Shown here piece by piece: positions 7,694 to 15,727 of a DNA stretch of 64,000 bases. Below the pieces are notes generated by a model. It was given only the letters and a program-made list of their open reading frames with translations, was not told where the DNA came from and made no database searches. A program made the position numbers and the translations under genes. The DNA comes from Rufibacter sp. XAAS-G3-1 (GTDB lineage Bacteria; Bacteroidota; Bacteroidia; Cytophagales; Hymenobacteraceae): contig NZ_JABFAM010000001.1 of the NCBI RefSeq assembly GCF_013623775.1, positions 62,001-126,000 on the forward strand, read 5' to 3'. Each line of letters opens with the position of its first letter. Position 1 is the stretch's first letter.

Positions 7694-10459
7694 ATGGCGT
7701 TAAGCTGGAACGAGATAAAAGACCGGGCCATCCGGTTTTCAAAGGAGTGGCAGGACACGGCGCGGGAAGAGGCCGATGCGAAGCCGTTTCTGGTGGAGTT
7801 TTTCAACGTGTTTGGCATCAGCAGCAAGCGGGTGTCTACGTTTGAGCACCGGGTGAAGAAATTGGGCGAGAAAGACGGCTACATTGACCTGCTCTGGAAG
7901 GGGGTATTGCTGGTGGAGATGAAAAGCAGGGGCAAAGACCTGGACAAGGCCTACAAACAAGCCACCGACTATTTTGCGGGCCTCAAAGAGTATGACCTGC
8001 CCAAGTGCATTCTGGTGAGCGACTTTGAGCACTTTAGGCTGTATGACCTGGAAGACGGCACGCAGCAGGAGTTCCGGTTACCAGACCTGTACAAGAACGT
8101 GAAGCTGTTCGGGTTTCTGCTGGGCTACCAGACCAAAACCTACAAGTCTGAAGACCCGGTGAACATTCTGGCCGCCGAGCGCATGGGCAAGCTGCACGAC
8201 CGCCTCCAGGAGATTGGCTATGAAGGGCACGTGCTGGAGGTGTACCTGGTGCGGGTGCTGTTCTGTTTGTTCGCCGAGGACACCAGCATTTTTGACAAGC
8301 GCCTCTTTCAGGATTACATTGAGCAGAAAACCAGTGAAGACGGCTCTGACCTGGCCGCGCACCTGGCGCAGCTATTTTACATCTTGAACACGCCGGTAGA
8401 GAAACGGCTCAAGAACATAGACGAAACCCTGAACCAGTTCCCCTACGTGAACGGCAAACTGTTTGAGGAACCGCTTCCGCCCGCGGCCTTTGACTTGAAA
8501 ATGCGGCAACAGCTGCTGGACTGCTGCGCCCTGGACTGGAGCAAGATCTCGCCTGCTATCTTTGGCTCTTTGTTCCAGAGCGTCATGAACCCCAAGGAGC
8601 GCCGCAACCTGGGCGCGCACTACACCTCTGAGAAGAACATTCTCAAACTCATAAAGCCGCTGTTCTTAGACGAGCTCTGGCGCGAGTTTGAGGGCGTGAA
8701 AACGAACAAGAACCGCCTGCCCGAGTTCCACAAGAAGCTGAGCACGCTCAAATTCCTTGACCCGGCCTGCGGCTGCGGCAACTTTCTCATTATCACGTAC
8801 CGCGAACTGCGTTTGCTGGAGCTGGAGATTCTGCGGGCCATGAACAAATCTGGGCAGCTCATTCTGGACGTGCGCGACATTATCTGGCTGGACGTGGACA
8901 TGGTCTATGGCATTGAGTACGAGGAGTTTCCGGCGCGCATTGCCGAGGTGGCCATGTGGCTCATTGACCACCAGATGAACATGCGCATCAGCCAGGAGTT
9001 CGGGCAGTACTTCGCGCGGTTGCCGCTCAAGAAATCTGCCCACATCACCCACGGAAACGCCCTGCAACTAGACTGGGAAACCGTGGTGCCCAAAGACCAA
9101 CTCACCTACATTCTGGGAAATCCGCCGTTTATTGGACATCACATGCAGTCTGCCCAACAAAAGTCTGATATGGCGAAAGTTTTTGTTGGGGTAAAGGGGT
9201 TTGGAGTTCTAGATTATGTCTCTGCTTGGTATATAAAAGCAGCTCAATATATAAAAGACACAAAAATCAAATCGGCCTTTGTATCAACTAATTCCATTTC
9301 GCAGGGTGAACAAATAGGCTTACTATGGAACGAATTAATTAATAAGTACAAAATTAAAATTCATTTTGCTCACCGGACTTTTAGTTGGAGTAATGAAGCA
9401 AAAGGTAACGCAGCTGTCCATGTAGTTATAATTGGCTTTGCTAATTATGAAACAGATGAAAAATTACTTTATGAATATGAGGATATCAAAGGCGAACCAC
9501 ATGAAATAAAATCCAAAAATATCAACCCATATTTAGTTGATGCTAAAGATCTTCTTATACCAACCCGGAGAGAGCCAATTTGCAATGTACCTAGAATGAT
9601 ATGGGGAAATAAACCAACAGATGGAGGCAACTTTCTTTTCAAGAATATTGAAGAAAAAGAAGTTTTTCTTCATCAAGAGCCGGAAGCAGAAAAATGGATT
9701 AGACCTTTTATGAGCGGTGATGATTTTATTCAAGGTCATTATAGATATTGCTTATGGTTGAAAGATATCATGCCACAAGAGCTGAAAAAATTACCTGAAA
9801 CTAAGAAACGTATTGATGCAGTAAAGAAAATGCGATTAGAAAGTTCAGCTGAAGCAACAAGAAAAAAAGCGTTGACACCTACTTTATTTGCTCAAATTTC
9901 TCAGCCAGCATCAAGTTTTATCGCTATTCCAGAAGTATCTTCAGAGAAAAGAGCCTATATCCCAATAGCTTTCCTAAATGCAGATATTATACCAAGTAAC
10001 ACATTGCAAATTATTCCAGAGGCTACAACTTTTCATTTCGGAATTCTAACATCTAAAATGCATATGGTTTGGGTTAATTCAACTTGCGGTAAATTAGAAA
10101 GTAGACTAAGATACTCAAACTCTATCGTTTACAACAACTTTCCCTGGCCGGAGAACCCTTCGGAGAAGCAAACCAAAGCCGTAGAAGCCGCCGCGCAGCA
10201 CGTGCTGGCGGTTCGGGCGGAGTTTGAAGGCAGTTCGTTGGCAGATTTGTATGACCCGCTCACCATGCCGCCCAAACTGGTGAAAGCCCACCAAGACCTG
10301 GACAAAGCCGTAGATTTGTGTTACCGTCCGCAGGCGTTTGTGAGCGAGGCCAAGCGCATGGAGTTCCTGTTTGAGCTGTATGAGAAGTACACGGCAGGGT
10401 TGTTTGCGAAAGAGAAACCCAAGAAAACCCGAAAACCAGCTGCCCCGGCCCAAGCGTAA
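7694..10459 (+). CDS. MmeI-like single-chain restriction-modification enzyme
   Basis: A 921-residue protein, the same size as MmeI, combining cleavage, methylation and DNA recognition in one chain (type IIG/IIL). The N-terminal PD-(D/E)xK nuclease shows D65 in GYIDLLWKG and E75-x-K77 in VEMKSRGK. A helical connector follows, then an N6-adenine methyltransferase with the SAM-binding FLDPACGCGNF at about 354-364 and catalytic N476-P-P-F. The target-recognition part follows, and the C-terminus has NNFPWPE and KAVDLCYRP, typical of the family. I start at ATG 7694: the 62 codons upstream lie in repeat-derived DNA. The region from NPPF to NNFPWPE is AT-rich and codes differently from its flanks, a sign of cassette exchange of specificity. 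No separate R or S gene is needed or seen. Confidence 0.9.
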   Translation: MALSWNEIKDRAIRFSKEWQDTAREEADAKPFLVEFFNVFGISSKRVSTFEHRVKKLGEKDGYIDLLWKGVLLVEMKSRGKDLDKAYKQATDYFAGLKEYDLPKCILVSDFEHFRLYDLEDGTQQEFRLPDLYKNVKLFGFLLGYQTKTYKSEDPVNILAAERMGKLHDRLQEIGYEGHVLEVYLVRVLFCLFAEDTSIFDKRLFQDYIEQKTSEDGSDLAAHLAQLFYILNTPVEKRLKNIDETLNQFPYVNGKLFEEPLPPAAFDLKMRQQLLDCCALDWSKISPAIFGSLFQSVMNPKERRNLGAHYTSEKNILKLIKPLFLDELWREFEGVKTNKNRLPEFHKKLSTLKFLDPACGCGNFLIITYRELRLLELEILRAMNKSGQLILDVRDIIWLDVDMVYGIEYEEFPARIAEVAMWLIDHQMNMRISQEFGQYFARLPLKKSAHITHGNALQLDWETVVPKDQLTYILGNPPFIGHHMQSAQQKSDMAKVFVGVKGFGVLDYVSAWYIKAAQYIKDTKIKSAFVSTNSISQGEQIGLLWNELINKYKIKIHFAHRTFSWSNEAKGNAAVHVVIIGFANYETDEKLLYEYEDIKGEPHEIKSKNINPYLVDAKDLLIPTRREPICNVPRMIWGNKPTDGGNFLFKNIEEKEVFLHQEPEAEKWIRPFMSGDDFIQGHYRYCLWLKDIMPQELKKLPETKKRIDAVKKMRLESSAEATRKKALTPTLFAQISQPASSFIAIPEVSSEKRAYIPIAFLNADIIPSNTLQIIPEATTFHFGILTSKMHMVWVNSTCGKLESRLRYSNSIVYNNFPWPENPSEKQTKAVEAAAQHVLAVRAEFEGSSLADLYDPLTMPPKLVKAHQDLDKAVDLCYRPQAFVSEAKRMEFLFELYEKYTAGLFAKEKPKKTRKPAAPAQA
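9115..10145 (+). other. AT-rich specificity segment inside the MmeI-like gene
   Basis: Codons change abruptly from GC-ending (CTG, GCC, AAG) to A/T-ending (TTA, AAA, ATA, GAA) right after the NPPF motif and back again at the NNFPWPE motif. This covers the end of the methyltransferase core and the expected target-recognition domain. The sharp edges at conserved motifs suggest recombination there. Confidence 0.75.
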
Positions 10460-10467
10460 CCTAGCTC

Positions 10468-10505
10468 CGTTTAGGGGCTGTTTTCTTAAATTCAGCCCCT
10501 AAACG
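10468..10505 (+). terminator. Terminator palindrome after the restriction enzyme gene
   Basis: CGTTTAGGGGCTG pairs with CAGCCCCTAAACG, nine bases after the stop codon; same core family as at 6668. Confidence 0.7.
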
Positions 10506-10855
10506 CCTTTTCTCCTGCCCGCCGCTCAGACGCGTTTGGGCCACGGGCCGCTGGCCGCTGGTTTGCCGCTGTGGGGGATGTATCAATCCCCGTTGCGCCG
10601 GTTAAGCAGCTGCGGGCAGTAGGAAATCCCCAAAGCGTGCTTTCCGATGGGTGAATTCTCCCCTTGCTCGCGTCCCGCGAGGGTGGGCTGCCTGCGAGGT
10701 TTCACCAGTGGCGCACCTGCTTCCGGTTTTTAGCCTTCTTTCCAGAAAACCGGCCCGAAACCGCTTTTTCGTCCTTCAAAAAAAATCTTTCTGTTTCCTG
10801 TCATATTTACCCTGGGGGCTACACTAACTTGTTGAACCCGGCCAGAGCCCCGCCC
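10506..10855. other. Intergenic region upstream of the ECF sigma operon
   Basis: It contains a CTCGCGTCCCGCGAG palindrome near 10670 and, at 10724-10762, another imperfect palindrome of the TTTTTAGCC...GAAAACCGGCC type. The ORF that starts at 10664 includes these repeats and I do not accept its first 64 codons. A TATTTACC stretch near 10805 might be a -7-like element, but I cannot support it further. Confidence 0.5.
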
Positions 10856-11365
10856 ATGGAACCACAGGTAGAGACGCTTTTCCTGCAACTGCTGCAAACC
10901 GACAAAGAACGGATGTACCGCATCTGCCGCTCTTATGCGCAAGACCCTATAGAAGCCCAGGATCTTTTCCAGGAGACGGTGCTGCAAGTCTGGAAGTCGT
11001 GGCCCACGTTCAGGGGCGAGGCGCAGGTACGTACCTGGGTGTACCGCATCACGCTCAACGTGTGTTTGCAGGCGCGCCACAAAAGCCAGAAACAGCAGAA
11101 ACGCACCCGTTCCCTGGACAGCATCCAGTTCGCGAACCTGCCCGAGGCCCCGCCGGAACCCGAGAAAGAAGCCCAGCTTCAGGCCCTGCACGCCTGCATC
11201 CAGAAACTGAATGACGCAGACCGGTCGCTGGTGCTGCTCTACCTGGAGGATTTGCCCTACAAAGACATCGCCGCCGTGACGGGCCTCACCGAAAACCACG
11301 TGGCCGTGAAGATGAAACGCATCAGAGAGAAACTGTTCACCTGTTTAAGCCCCGCCCCATGCTAG
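10856..11365 (+). CDS. ECF-type RNA polymerase sigma factor
   Basis: A 169-residue sigma-70 protein with only regions 2 and 4. Region 2 spans about residues 10-80 (YRICRSYAQDPIEAQDLFQETVLQVWKSWPTFRGEAQVRTWVYRIT: core-RNAP and -10 binding). Region 4 spans about 110-160 (DRSLVLLYLEDLPYKDIAAVTGLTENHVAVKMKRIREKL: helix-turn-helix for the -35-like element). The start is the ATG 10856, as the upstream extension is repeat DNA. The stop overlaps the next gene by seven bases, so the two are translationally coupled. The neighbour is a membrane protein that could hold the sigma factor in check, although it has no recognisable anti-sigma domain. Target genes are unknown. Confidence 0.92.
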   Translation: MEPQVETLFLQLLQTDKERMYRICRSYAQDPIEAQDLFQETVLQVWKSWPTFRGEAQVRTWVYRITLNVCLQARHKSQKQQKRTRSLDSIQFANLPEAPPEPEKEAQLQALHACIQKLNDADRSLVLLYLEDLPYKDIAAVTGLTENHVAVKMKRIREKLFTCLSPAPC

Positions 11366-11943
11366 ACCAAGACCTGAAAGATCTGTGGCAGAACGCCGCT
11401 CCGCAAGACCATATCCGCCTGAACCAAGACCTGCTGTTGCAGGAAGTAGGCGCAGAGGCCAACGCCCTTGACCAGAAAATACGCCAACGGGATCGCCTGG
11501 AAACGAGGGTAGCGCTGTTCATGATCCCGCTGTTCGGGCTGGTGGCTTGGCGCATGCCGTTTCCGCTCACCAAACTAGGCGCCGCTCTGGTCATTCCGTG
11601 GTGTCTGCTTATCATCTACCAGTTAAGGCGCGCCCGCCGCCATAGGGTACAGAACTTCTCGGCCCCGCTGCAAGAGTACCTGTTACAGTACCGCCACTAT
11701 CTGCAACACCAGGTGCAGCTGCTCAAAGGCGTGCTGTACTGGTACCTGCTGCCGTTTAGTGTGTGTTTGGGGCTGTATTTCGCGGGTTTTCCATCCAGCA
11801 CAGGAAGGTTGTTGACGCATTTGGCCATTATCATGGCCATCAATGCGTTCATCTATTTCCACAACCGGCATGCCGTCAAGAAAGAACTGCAACCGCTGCT
11901 AGACAAAATAGACCGTACCATTGCCACGCTGGAGAAAGAATAA
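11359..11943 (+). CDS. Membrane protein co-transcribed with the ECF sigma factor
   Basis: A 194-residue protein. The N-terminal 50 residues are cytoplasmic and start MLDQDLKDLWQNAAPQ, a pattern common to small proteins paired with ECF sigma genes in Bacteroidota. Four hydrophobic stretches follow, at about 52-66, 70-85, 121-141 and 148-163, and then a charged tail VKKELQPLLDKIDRTIATLEKE. It overlaps the sigma gene by seven bases. By position it is the candidate regulator or anti-sigma factor, but it lacks a zinc (ZAS) motif or other named anti-sigma domain, so this is inference from context only. A terminator palindrome follows at 11967. Confidence 0.8.
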   Translation: MLDQDLKDLWQNAAPQDHIRLNQDLLLQEVGAEANALDQKIRQRDRLETRVALFMIPLFGLVAWRMPFPLTKLGAALVIPWCLLIIYQLRRARRHRVQNFSAPLQEYLLQYRHYLQHQVQLLKGVLYWYLLPFSVCLGLYFAGFPSSTGRLLTHLAIIMAINAFIYFHNRHAVKKELQPLLDKIDRTIATLEKE

Positions 11944-11966
11944 GCGTTGCTTCTAAGCTGTTTCCC

Positions 11967-12002
11967 GTATTCAGGCTGTTTTTAGAAAAACGGCCCAAAT
12001 AC
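11967..12002 (+). terminator. Terminator palindrome after the sigma operon
   Basis: GTATTCAGGCTGTTTTT with AGAAAAACGGCCCAAATAC, an imperfect member of the TGTTTT core family, 24 bases after the stop. Confidence 0.6.
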
Positions 12003-12103
12003 AGGCTTCCTGTTTCTAGGTGTTCTTAGTACATAAACTAGTTGCAAGGGTAAGGGAACAATGGAACCATATTGGTAAAATGCGTATATTCCATAAAAAA
12101 GCT

Positions 12104-12307
12104 ATGATGATTGACAGGACAGAGGACGAAGTGATCTTTAGGCTGCCCAGCACTACCAACGTAGATGATTTGCAGGACATAGCAGATTTGCTGGAGTTTG
12201 AAGAAACGTCAAAGAAATCAAAAGCAACCCAAAAAGAGGTTGATAGTTTGGTGAAGGAAATAAAGAAAGGCCGTTGGGCTGAAACAAAGGCCAAAACCGG
12301 CCTATGA
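12104..12307 (+). CDS. Antitoxin of a PIN-type toxin-antitoxin pair
   Basis: A small acidic-to-basic protein of 67 residues (75 if ATG 12080 is used). It begins MMIDRTEDEVIFRLPSTTN and ends VDSLVKEIKKGRWAETKAKTGL. This strand-then-helix layout with a short basic tail is that of Bacteroidota antitoxins encoded just before PIN-domain toxins; such antitoxins bind and block the nuclease and repress their own promoter. Its stop overlaps the start of the toxin frame by four bases (ATGA), indicating translational coupling. I prefer the ATG at 12104 because the TEDEV motif usually lies near the N-terminus. The family name is inferred mainly from the pairing. Confidence 0.65.
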   Translation: MMIDRTEDEVIFRLPSTTNVDDLQDIADLLEFEETSKKSKATQKEVDSLVKEIKKGRWAETKAKTGL

Positions 12308-12758
12308 GAATTGTTGTTGACACCAATATTGCCTTTAGTGCCATCCTGAATACCAACAGCCGAATAGCCCGGATATTCCTTCAACCAAAATCCCGGCTGA
12401 ATTTCTACGCAACGGAACAGCTTTTAACAGAGATTGAAGAACATAAAGACAAACTCAAGAAAATCTCACACTATTCAGACGCAGAACTACAACGGGCGGT
12501 TTCCATTATCACGCGCAGAATAAGATTCATCAACGTTAGCTCATTCCCAAAGAAATCTACCAAAAAGCAGAGGCTTTGACCAAAGATGTAGATATAGATG
12601 ACACCGAGTTCGTAGCCCTCACCGAACATGCAAAGGCAAGATTCTGGAGTGGGGACAAGGAACTGCTAAAAGGGCTTAAAAAGAAAAAATGGAATAAAGC
12701 CATCACCACCGACGAGTTGTATAAACTTATTGTTAGTGGAAAACAAACCCGTGCATAG
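12304..12758 (+). pseudogene. PIN-domain toxin, frameshifted
   Basis: The first frame gives MRIVVDTNIAFSAIL, the first PIN-domain strand with its metal-binding Asp (D6), and runs to a stop at 12579. The rest of the domain is in the next frame: IPKEIYQKAEAL, then DVDIDDTEFVALTEH with the conserved acidic cluster, then FWSGDKELLKGL with the last Asp. Joining the two frames near 12535-12550 gives a normal PIN ribonuclease of about 150 residues. The shift fits loss of one base around GTTAGCTCATT. It is either a real inactivation, which would leave an antitoxin without an active toxin, or a sequencing error. Confidence 0.8.
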
Positions 12759-12908
12759 TTAAACCACAGAAGCAATTCCATTTTCGGCCTGTTTTCAAAA
12801 AATCAGCCCTAAAAAAGAAAGTTTGCCCTCTCTCCTTCACCCTTTCCTTTTTAAATCCGTTACTTCCCAAACCATTCTTAATTCCTAATTCTTAATCCCT
12901 AATTTAAC

Positions 12909-13154
12909 ATGAATCAACGGGAAGTAACCGATCAAGAGAACCTCACCTGGACTTGCGTACAGGCCTACGCAGGCCTGCAAGGCAAAGCCGGGGAGAAAGC
13001 CGCCGAACTCTCTGAAACCAACCAAGGCACCGTCACCGTGGTTTGCACGCCCAGCGGCCAGGCCCAGACCGTACGCCTGGAACTGCCCAGCAACTGGCTG
13101 GAAGAAACCTCAGATGAAGAGTTGCTGCAACAGATAGAGCAAGGCCGGCCATAA
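12909..13154 (+). CDS. Small conserved-looking protein, function unknown
   Basis: An 81-residue soluble acidic protein with no Lys-rich or membrane segments. It begins MNQREVTDQENLTWTCVQAYAGL and has VTVVCTPSGQAQTVRLELPSNWLEETSDEELLQQIE. Good codon use and the clear start suggest a real gene of a type I associate with Hymenobacteraceae. No catalytic motif is seen. The upstream 40 bases hold imperfect repeats of TTCTTAATTCCTAA. Confidence 0.7.
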   Translation: MNQREVTDQENLTWTCVQAYAGLQGKAGEKAAELSETNQGTVTVVCTPSGQAQTVRLELPSNWLEETSDEELLQQIEQGRP

Positions 13155-13651
13155 GTACTGAGACGCAAATAATGCTACATTCTTTTTCTTTGTCCTCCCA
13201 GAAAGATCTTGGTGGCGAACGGCAGTGGCGTTCATTTGTGCCCTTGTTCGTGTGATCACCATAGCCGTCTGGCTAAGGAAAGGCAGGTCGTATTCCCCTT
13301 GCACAAGTACCTCGTTACAGCGTAACGAGGCTACATGGCCGGGTATTCCGTAGCGACGTTTCCCTGTAACGTCGCACACATTCCTCCTTTCCCTGACGGC
13401 TGTGGTGACAACACCAAAAATCCTTTATCGGCTCCCTTCTCAAAACCACCAGTAAACTGAACCCGCTTCCCCAGCCTGTCTCCCGGCAGGACGGAAGAAA
13501 AGCGTTCAGGCCTACAATTTATATACGTTGGCTTGTCAGGGGGACAAGCTAAGGAAGGGACTTCCTTTTCCCCTACAAGAGGAGCTCCCAGGAGGGGAAT
13601 TCCGCAAAAAAAAGAGAAATTGCCTTCTTAGGGGGGACGGGTTGAGTAGGG
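13155..13651. other. Intergenic region with degraded repeats
   Basis: It contains ACCTCGTTACAGCGTAACGAGG (hairpin near 13307-13329), a GCTTCCCC...AGAAAAGCGTTC repeat at 13458-13510 related to 2688-2740 and 33868-33920, and at 13570-13610 a CCCTACAAGAGGAGC...AGGAGGGGAATTC repeat related to copies near 33970, 35536 and 44110. No gene is supported. Confidence 0.55.
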
Positions 13652-14136
13652 CTCACCAGCAGAGGCTACGGCGTGGTGTATGCCAACCCGCGCGGTTCGG
13701 GCGGCTACGGCCATTACGGGCGGTTCTTACGGCGGCTATCTGGTTTTCTGGATTCTGGGCCATGACAAACGGGTCAAAGCGACCTGTTCGCAGCGCGGCG
13801 GGTATGACCTGAGCACCTTTTTTGGGGAAGGGAACGCCTGGCGGTTGGTACCTAACTACTTTGGCGGCTATCCGTGGGAAGAGGCCCACAGAGGCCTCCT
13901 CCAAAGTGAATCACCGTTGACCTCCGTGCCAGAACATCACCACGCCCCTTATCATCTTCCACGGCGAGAATTACCTGCGCACCGGCGTGATTCAAAGCGA
14001 AATGCTCTACAAAAGCCTCAAAGTCCTGAACCGCCCCGTAGAATACGTCCGTCACCCCGGGCCCCCCACGAGATCACCCGCGCCGGAAACAACCCGCACC
14101 TGTGAGTTTTTTGGGCGGTATTTGCAGGCGAAGTAA
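13652..14136 (+). pseudogene. Remnant of an S9-family serine peptidase
   Basis: Three pieces of the C-terminal alpha/beta-hydrolase domain of a prolyl-oligopeptidase-family enzyme survive in different frames. They are LTSRGYGVVYANPRGSGGYG at the start; then, after an internal deletion, GGSYGGY, the nucleophile-serine motif, followed by GHDKRVKATCSQRGGYDLS; and last NITTPLIIFHGENYLRTGV and a PGAPHEITRAGN-like histidine region, which itself contains a further frameshift near 14060. The frame ending EFFGRYLQAK stops at 14136. The N-terminal propeller is gone. At least one deletion and two frameshifts make this a dead gene. Confidence 0.85.
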
Positions 14137-14196
14137 AGGGTGCAGGTTTCGTGCCCAGATAATGCAGATGTGGGCCATGCCTTTCTCTACGGGTGC

Positions 14197-14292
14197 GGCA
14201 GACTGTAGGGGCAATCCTTGTGGTTGCCCTTCTCGTGCAGGATAGAAGGACGCCAAAAAGGGCAACCACAAGGATTGCCCCTACAGTCTGCC
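14197..14292. repeat. Long inverted repeat with GGGGCAATCCTTGTGGTTGCCC arms
   Basis: Arms of 35 bases at 14197-14231 and 14258-14292 are exact complements (GGCAGACTGTAGGGGCAATC...), around a 26-base loop. Shorter, degenerate pieces occur near 48685-48712 and 54758-54787. It looks like a small non-autonomous mobile repeat. Confidence 0.85.
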
Positions 14293-14362
14293 TACAACGC
14301 TCTTTCGGCTTGAACAATCTGCTCAACGGCCCTTTTCGCCTTTTTTTTTAGAAAACGGCCCT

Positions 14363-14407
14363 AAAACAAGAACCCCGCTCTGTAGACCAGAGCGGGGTTC
14401 TTGTTTT
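14363..14407 (-). terminator. Terminator of the desaturase gene
   Basis: Perfect 20-base arms (AAAACAAGAACCCCGCTCTG) with a five-base loop, 18 bases beyond the stop of the minus-strand desaturase, with T-rich ends on both strands. Confidence 0.8.
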
Positions 14408-14424
14408 AACTAACAGTATCTTCT

Positions 14425-15510
14425 CTACCGTTGCACCATCACCGGCTGTAGCGCCAGCTGCCGTAGATGCGAGATATGCGACATGATGGCGTTCCTGGTC
14501 TTCGGAAATTCATGGTACGTGACGCCAAACTCGGCGCAGGCTTCCTTGATGATCTTGCTGATGGCCGGGTAATGCACGTGCGAGATCTTGGGGAACAGAT
14601 GGTGCTCTATCTGGAAATTCAGGCCGCCGGTTAGCCAGGACACTACCTTGTTGTTGGTCGCGAAATTGGCGGTGGTTTTGAGTTGGTGCAGCGCCCACTC
14701 GTCTTCAATGCGGTTGGTGGTTTGGGTAGGGATTGGAAAATGCGCGTGCTCCACGGTATGGGCCAACTGGAACACGATGCTCATGACCAGCCCGGTAAAC
14801 ATGCCGTACACCAAGAACCCCACCAGCCACGGCAAGAAACCAACGGTGTAGATGGGTAGCAGCACAAACAAAACAAAGTGCATGCCTTTAAACGCCCAGA
14901 ATGACAGATGGTCTTTGCGGGTCATTTTCTTGATGGGAATATCGCCTACTTTCTGGGTAAAGTACTTCATGTAATCTGTGAAGAAAACCCAGTACAGGTA
15001 CAGCATGGCGTACGCGCCCCAGAAATAGAAATGCTGGTAGCGGTGGATTTTCAGGTGCTCCTGGTTTTCGCAGAGGCGCAGGAACGGTTTGGCGTCCAGG
15101 TCATCGTCTACGCCGTCAATGTTGGTGTAGGTGTGGTGAATGACGTTGTGCTTGGTGGTCCACATGTGGATGTTGGCGCCCAACATGTTCAAAGACAAGC
15201 CGGCCAGTTCGTTCAGCCATTTCTTCTTGCTGAAACTGCCGTGCCCGCCATCGTGCATCACGTTGAACCCAATGGCTGCGGTCACACCGCCCATCACAAT
15301 ACATTCCATGAGGGCAAGCCAGGCGGGAGGAGTGAAAAAAACCAGGTGCGTGTATAAAAGTACCAGACTGGAAACCAGTACCACCGCCTTGATGTAGAGT
15401 TTGTAGTTTCCGGAGGGATGACTTCCTATTTCTTCAAAATAGGCGTTGGTACGCTTCTTCAGCTCAAAGTAAAAAGAAGTAGAGGGTGCTATGAATTTGG
15501 GTGTGGCCAT
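14425..15510 (-). CDS. Membrane fatty acid desaturase
   Basis: A 361-residue integral membrane di-iron desaturase of the acyl-lipid/linoleoyl-CoA desaturase group, which introduces double bonds into fatty acyl chains. The three histidine boxes are all present: HDGGH at 86-90, HNVIHH at 121-126, and QIEHH in FQIEHHLFP near residue 300, where Q replaces the first His as in front-end-type desaturases. Hydrophobic segments lie at about 40-60, 66-83, 155-180 and 205-245. There is no N-terminal cytochrome b5 domain. It is a single gene with its own terminator. It probably adjusts membrane fluidity; the position of the new double bond cannot be read. Confidence 0.92.
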   Translation of the reverse strand: MATPKFIAPSTSFYFELKKRTNAYFEEIGSHPSGNYKLYIKAVVLVSSLVLLYTHLVFFTPPAWLALMECIVMGGVTAAIGFNVMHDGGHGSFSKKKWLNELAGLSLNMLGANIHMWTTKHNVIHHTYTNIDGVDDDLDAKPFLRLCENQEHLKIHRYQHFYFWGAYAMLYLYWVFFTDYMKYFTQKVGDIPIKKMTRKDHLSFWAFKGMHFVLFVLLPIYTVGFLPWLVGFLVYGMFTGLVMSIVFQLAHTVEHAHFPIPTQTTNRIEDEWALHQLKTTANFATNNKVVSWLTGGLNFQIEHHLFPKISHVHYPAISKIIKEACAEFGVTYHEFPKTRNAIMSHISHLRQLALQPVMVQR

Positions 15511-15727
15511 ACGGACGATTAAGTTGAAAACAGGCTATAGAGCTATCTCAACGGGAATCGTCAATCAAATCCATAACATCTTGGAAAGATAACGCTTTCT
15601 ACGTGCGTATTAATTCAGTTACCCCTGAAACAGCAAATAATAATTAGGTATACGTACTTACCGCATGACAGATACATCACTTTTAGGGGAAAGCAAAACC
15701 CTATGGTAGTATGACCAGTATGCCCCG

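Noticed and set aside
13528-14105. Intact hypothetical genes in the peptidase remnant
   Set aside because: The open frames only carry slices of one S9 peptidase in different frames.
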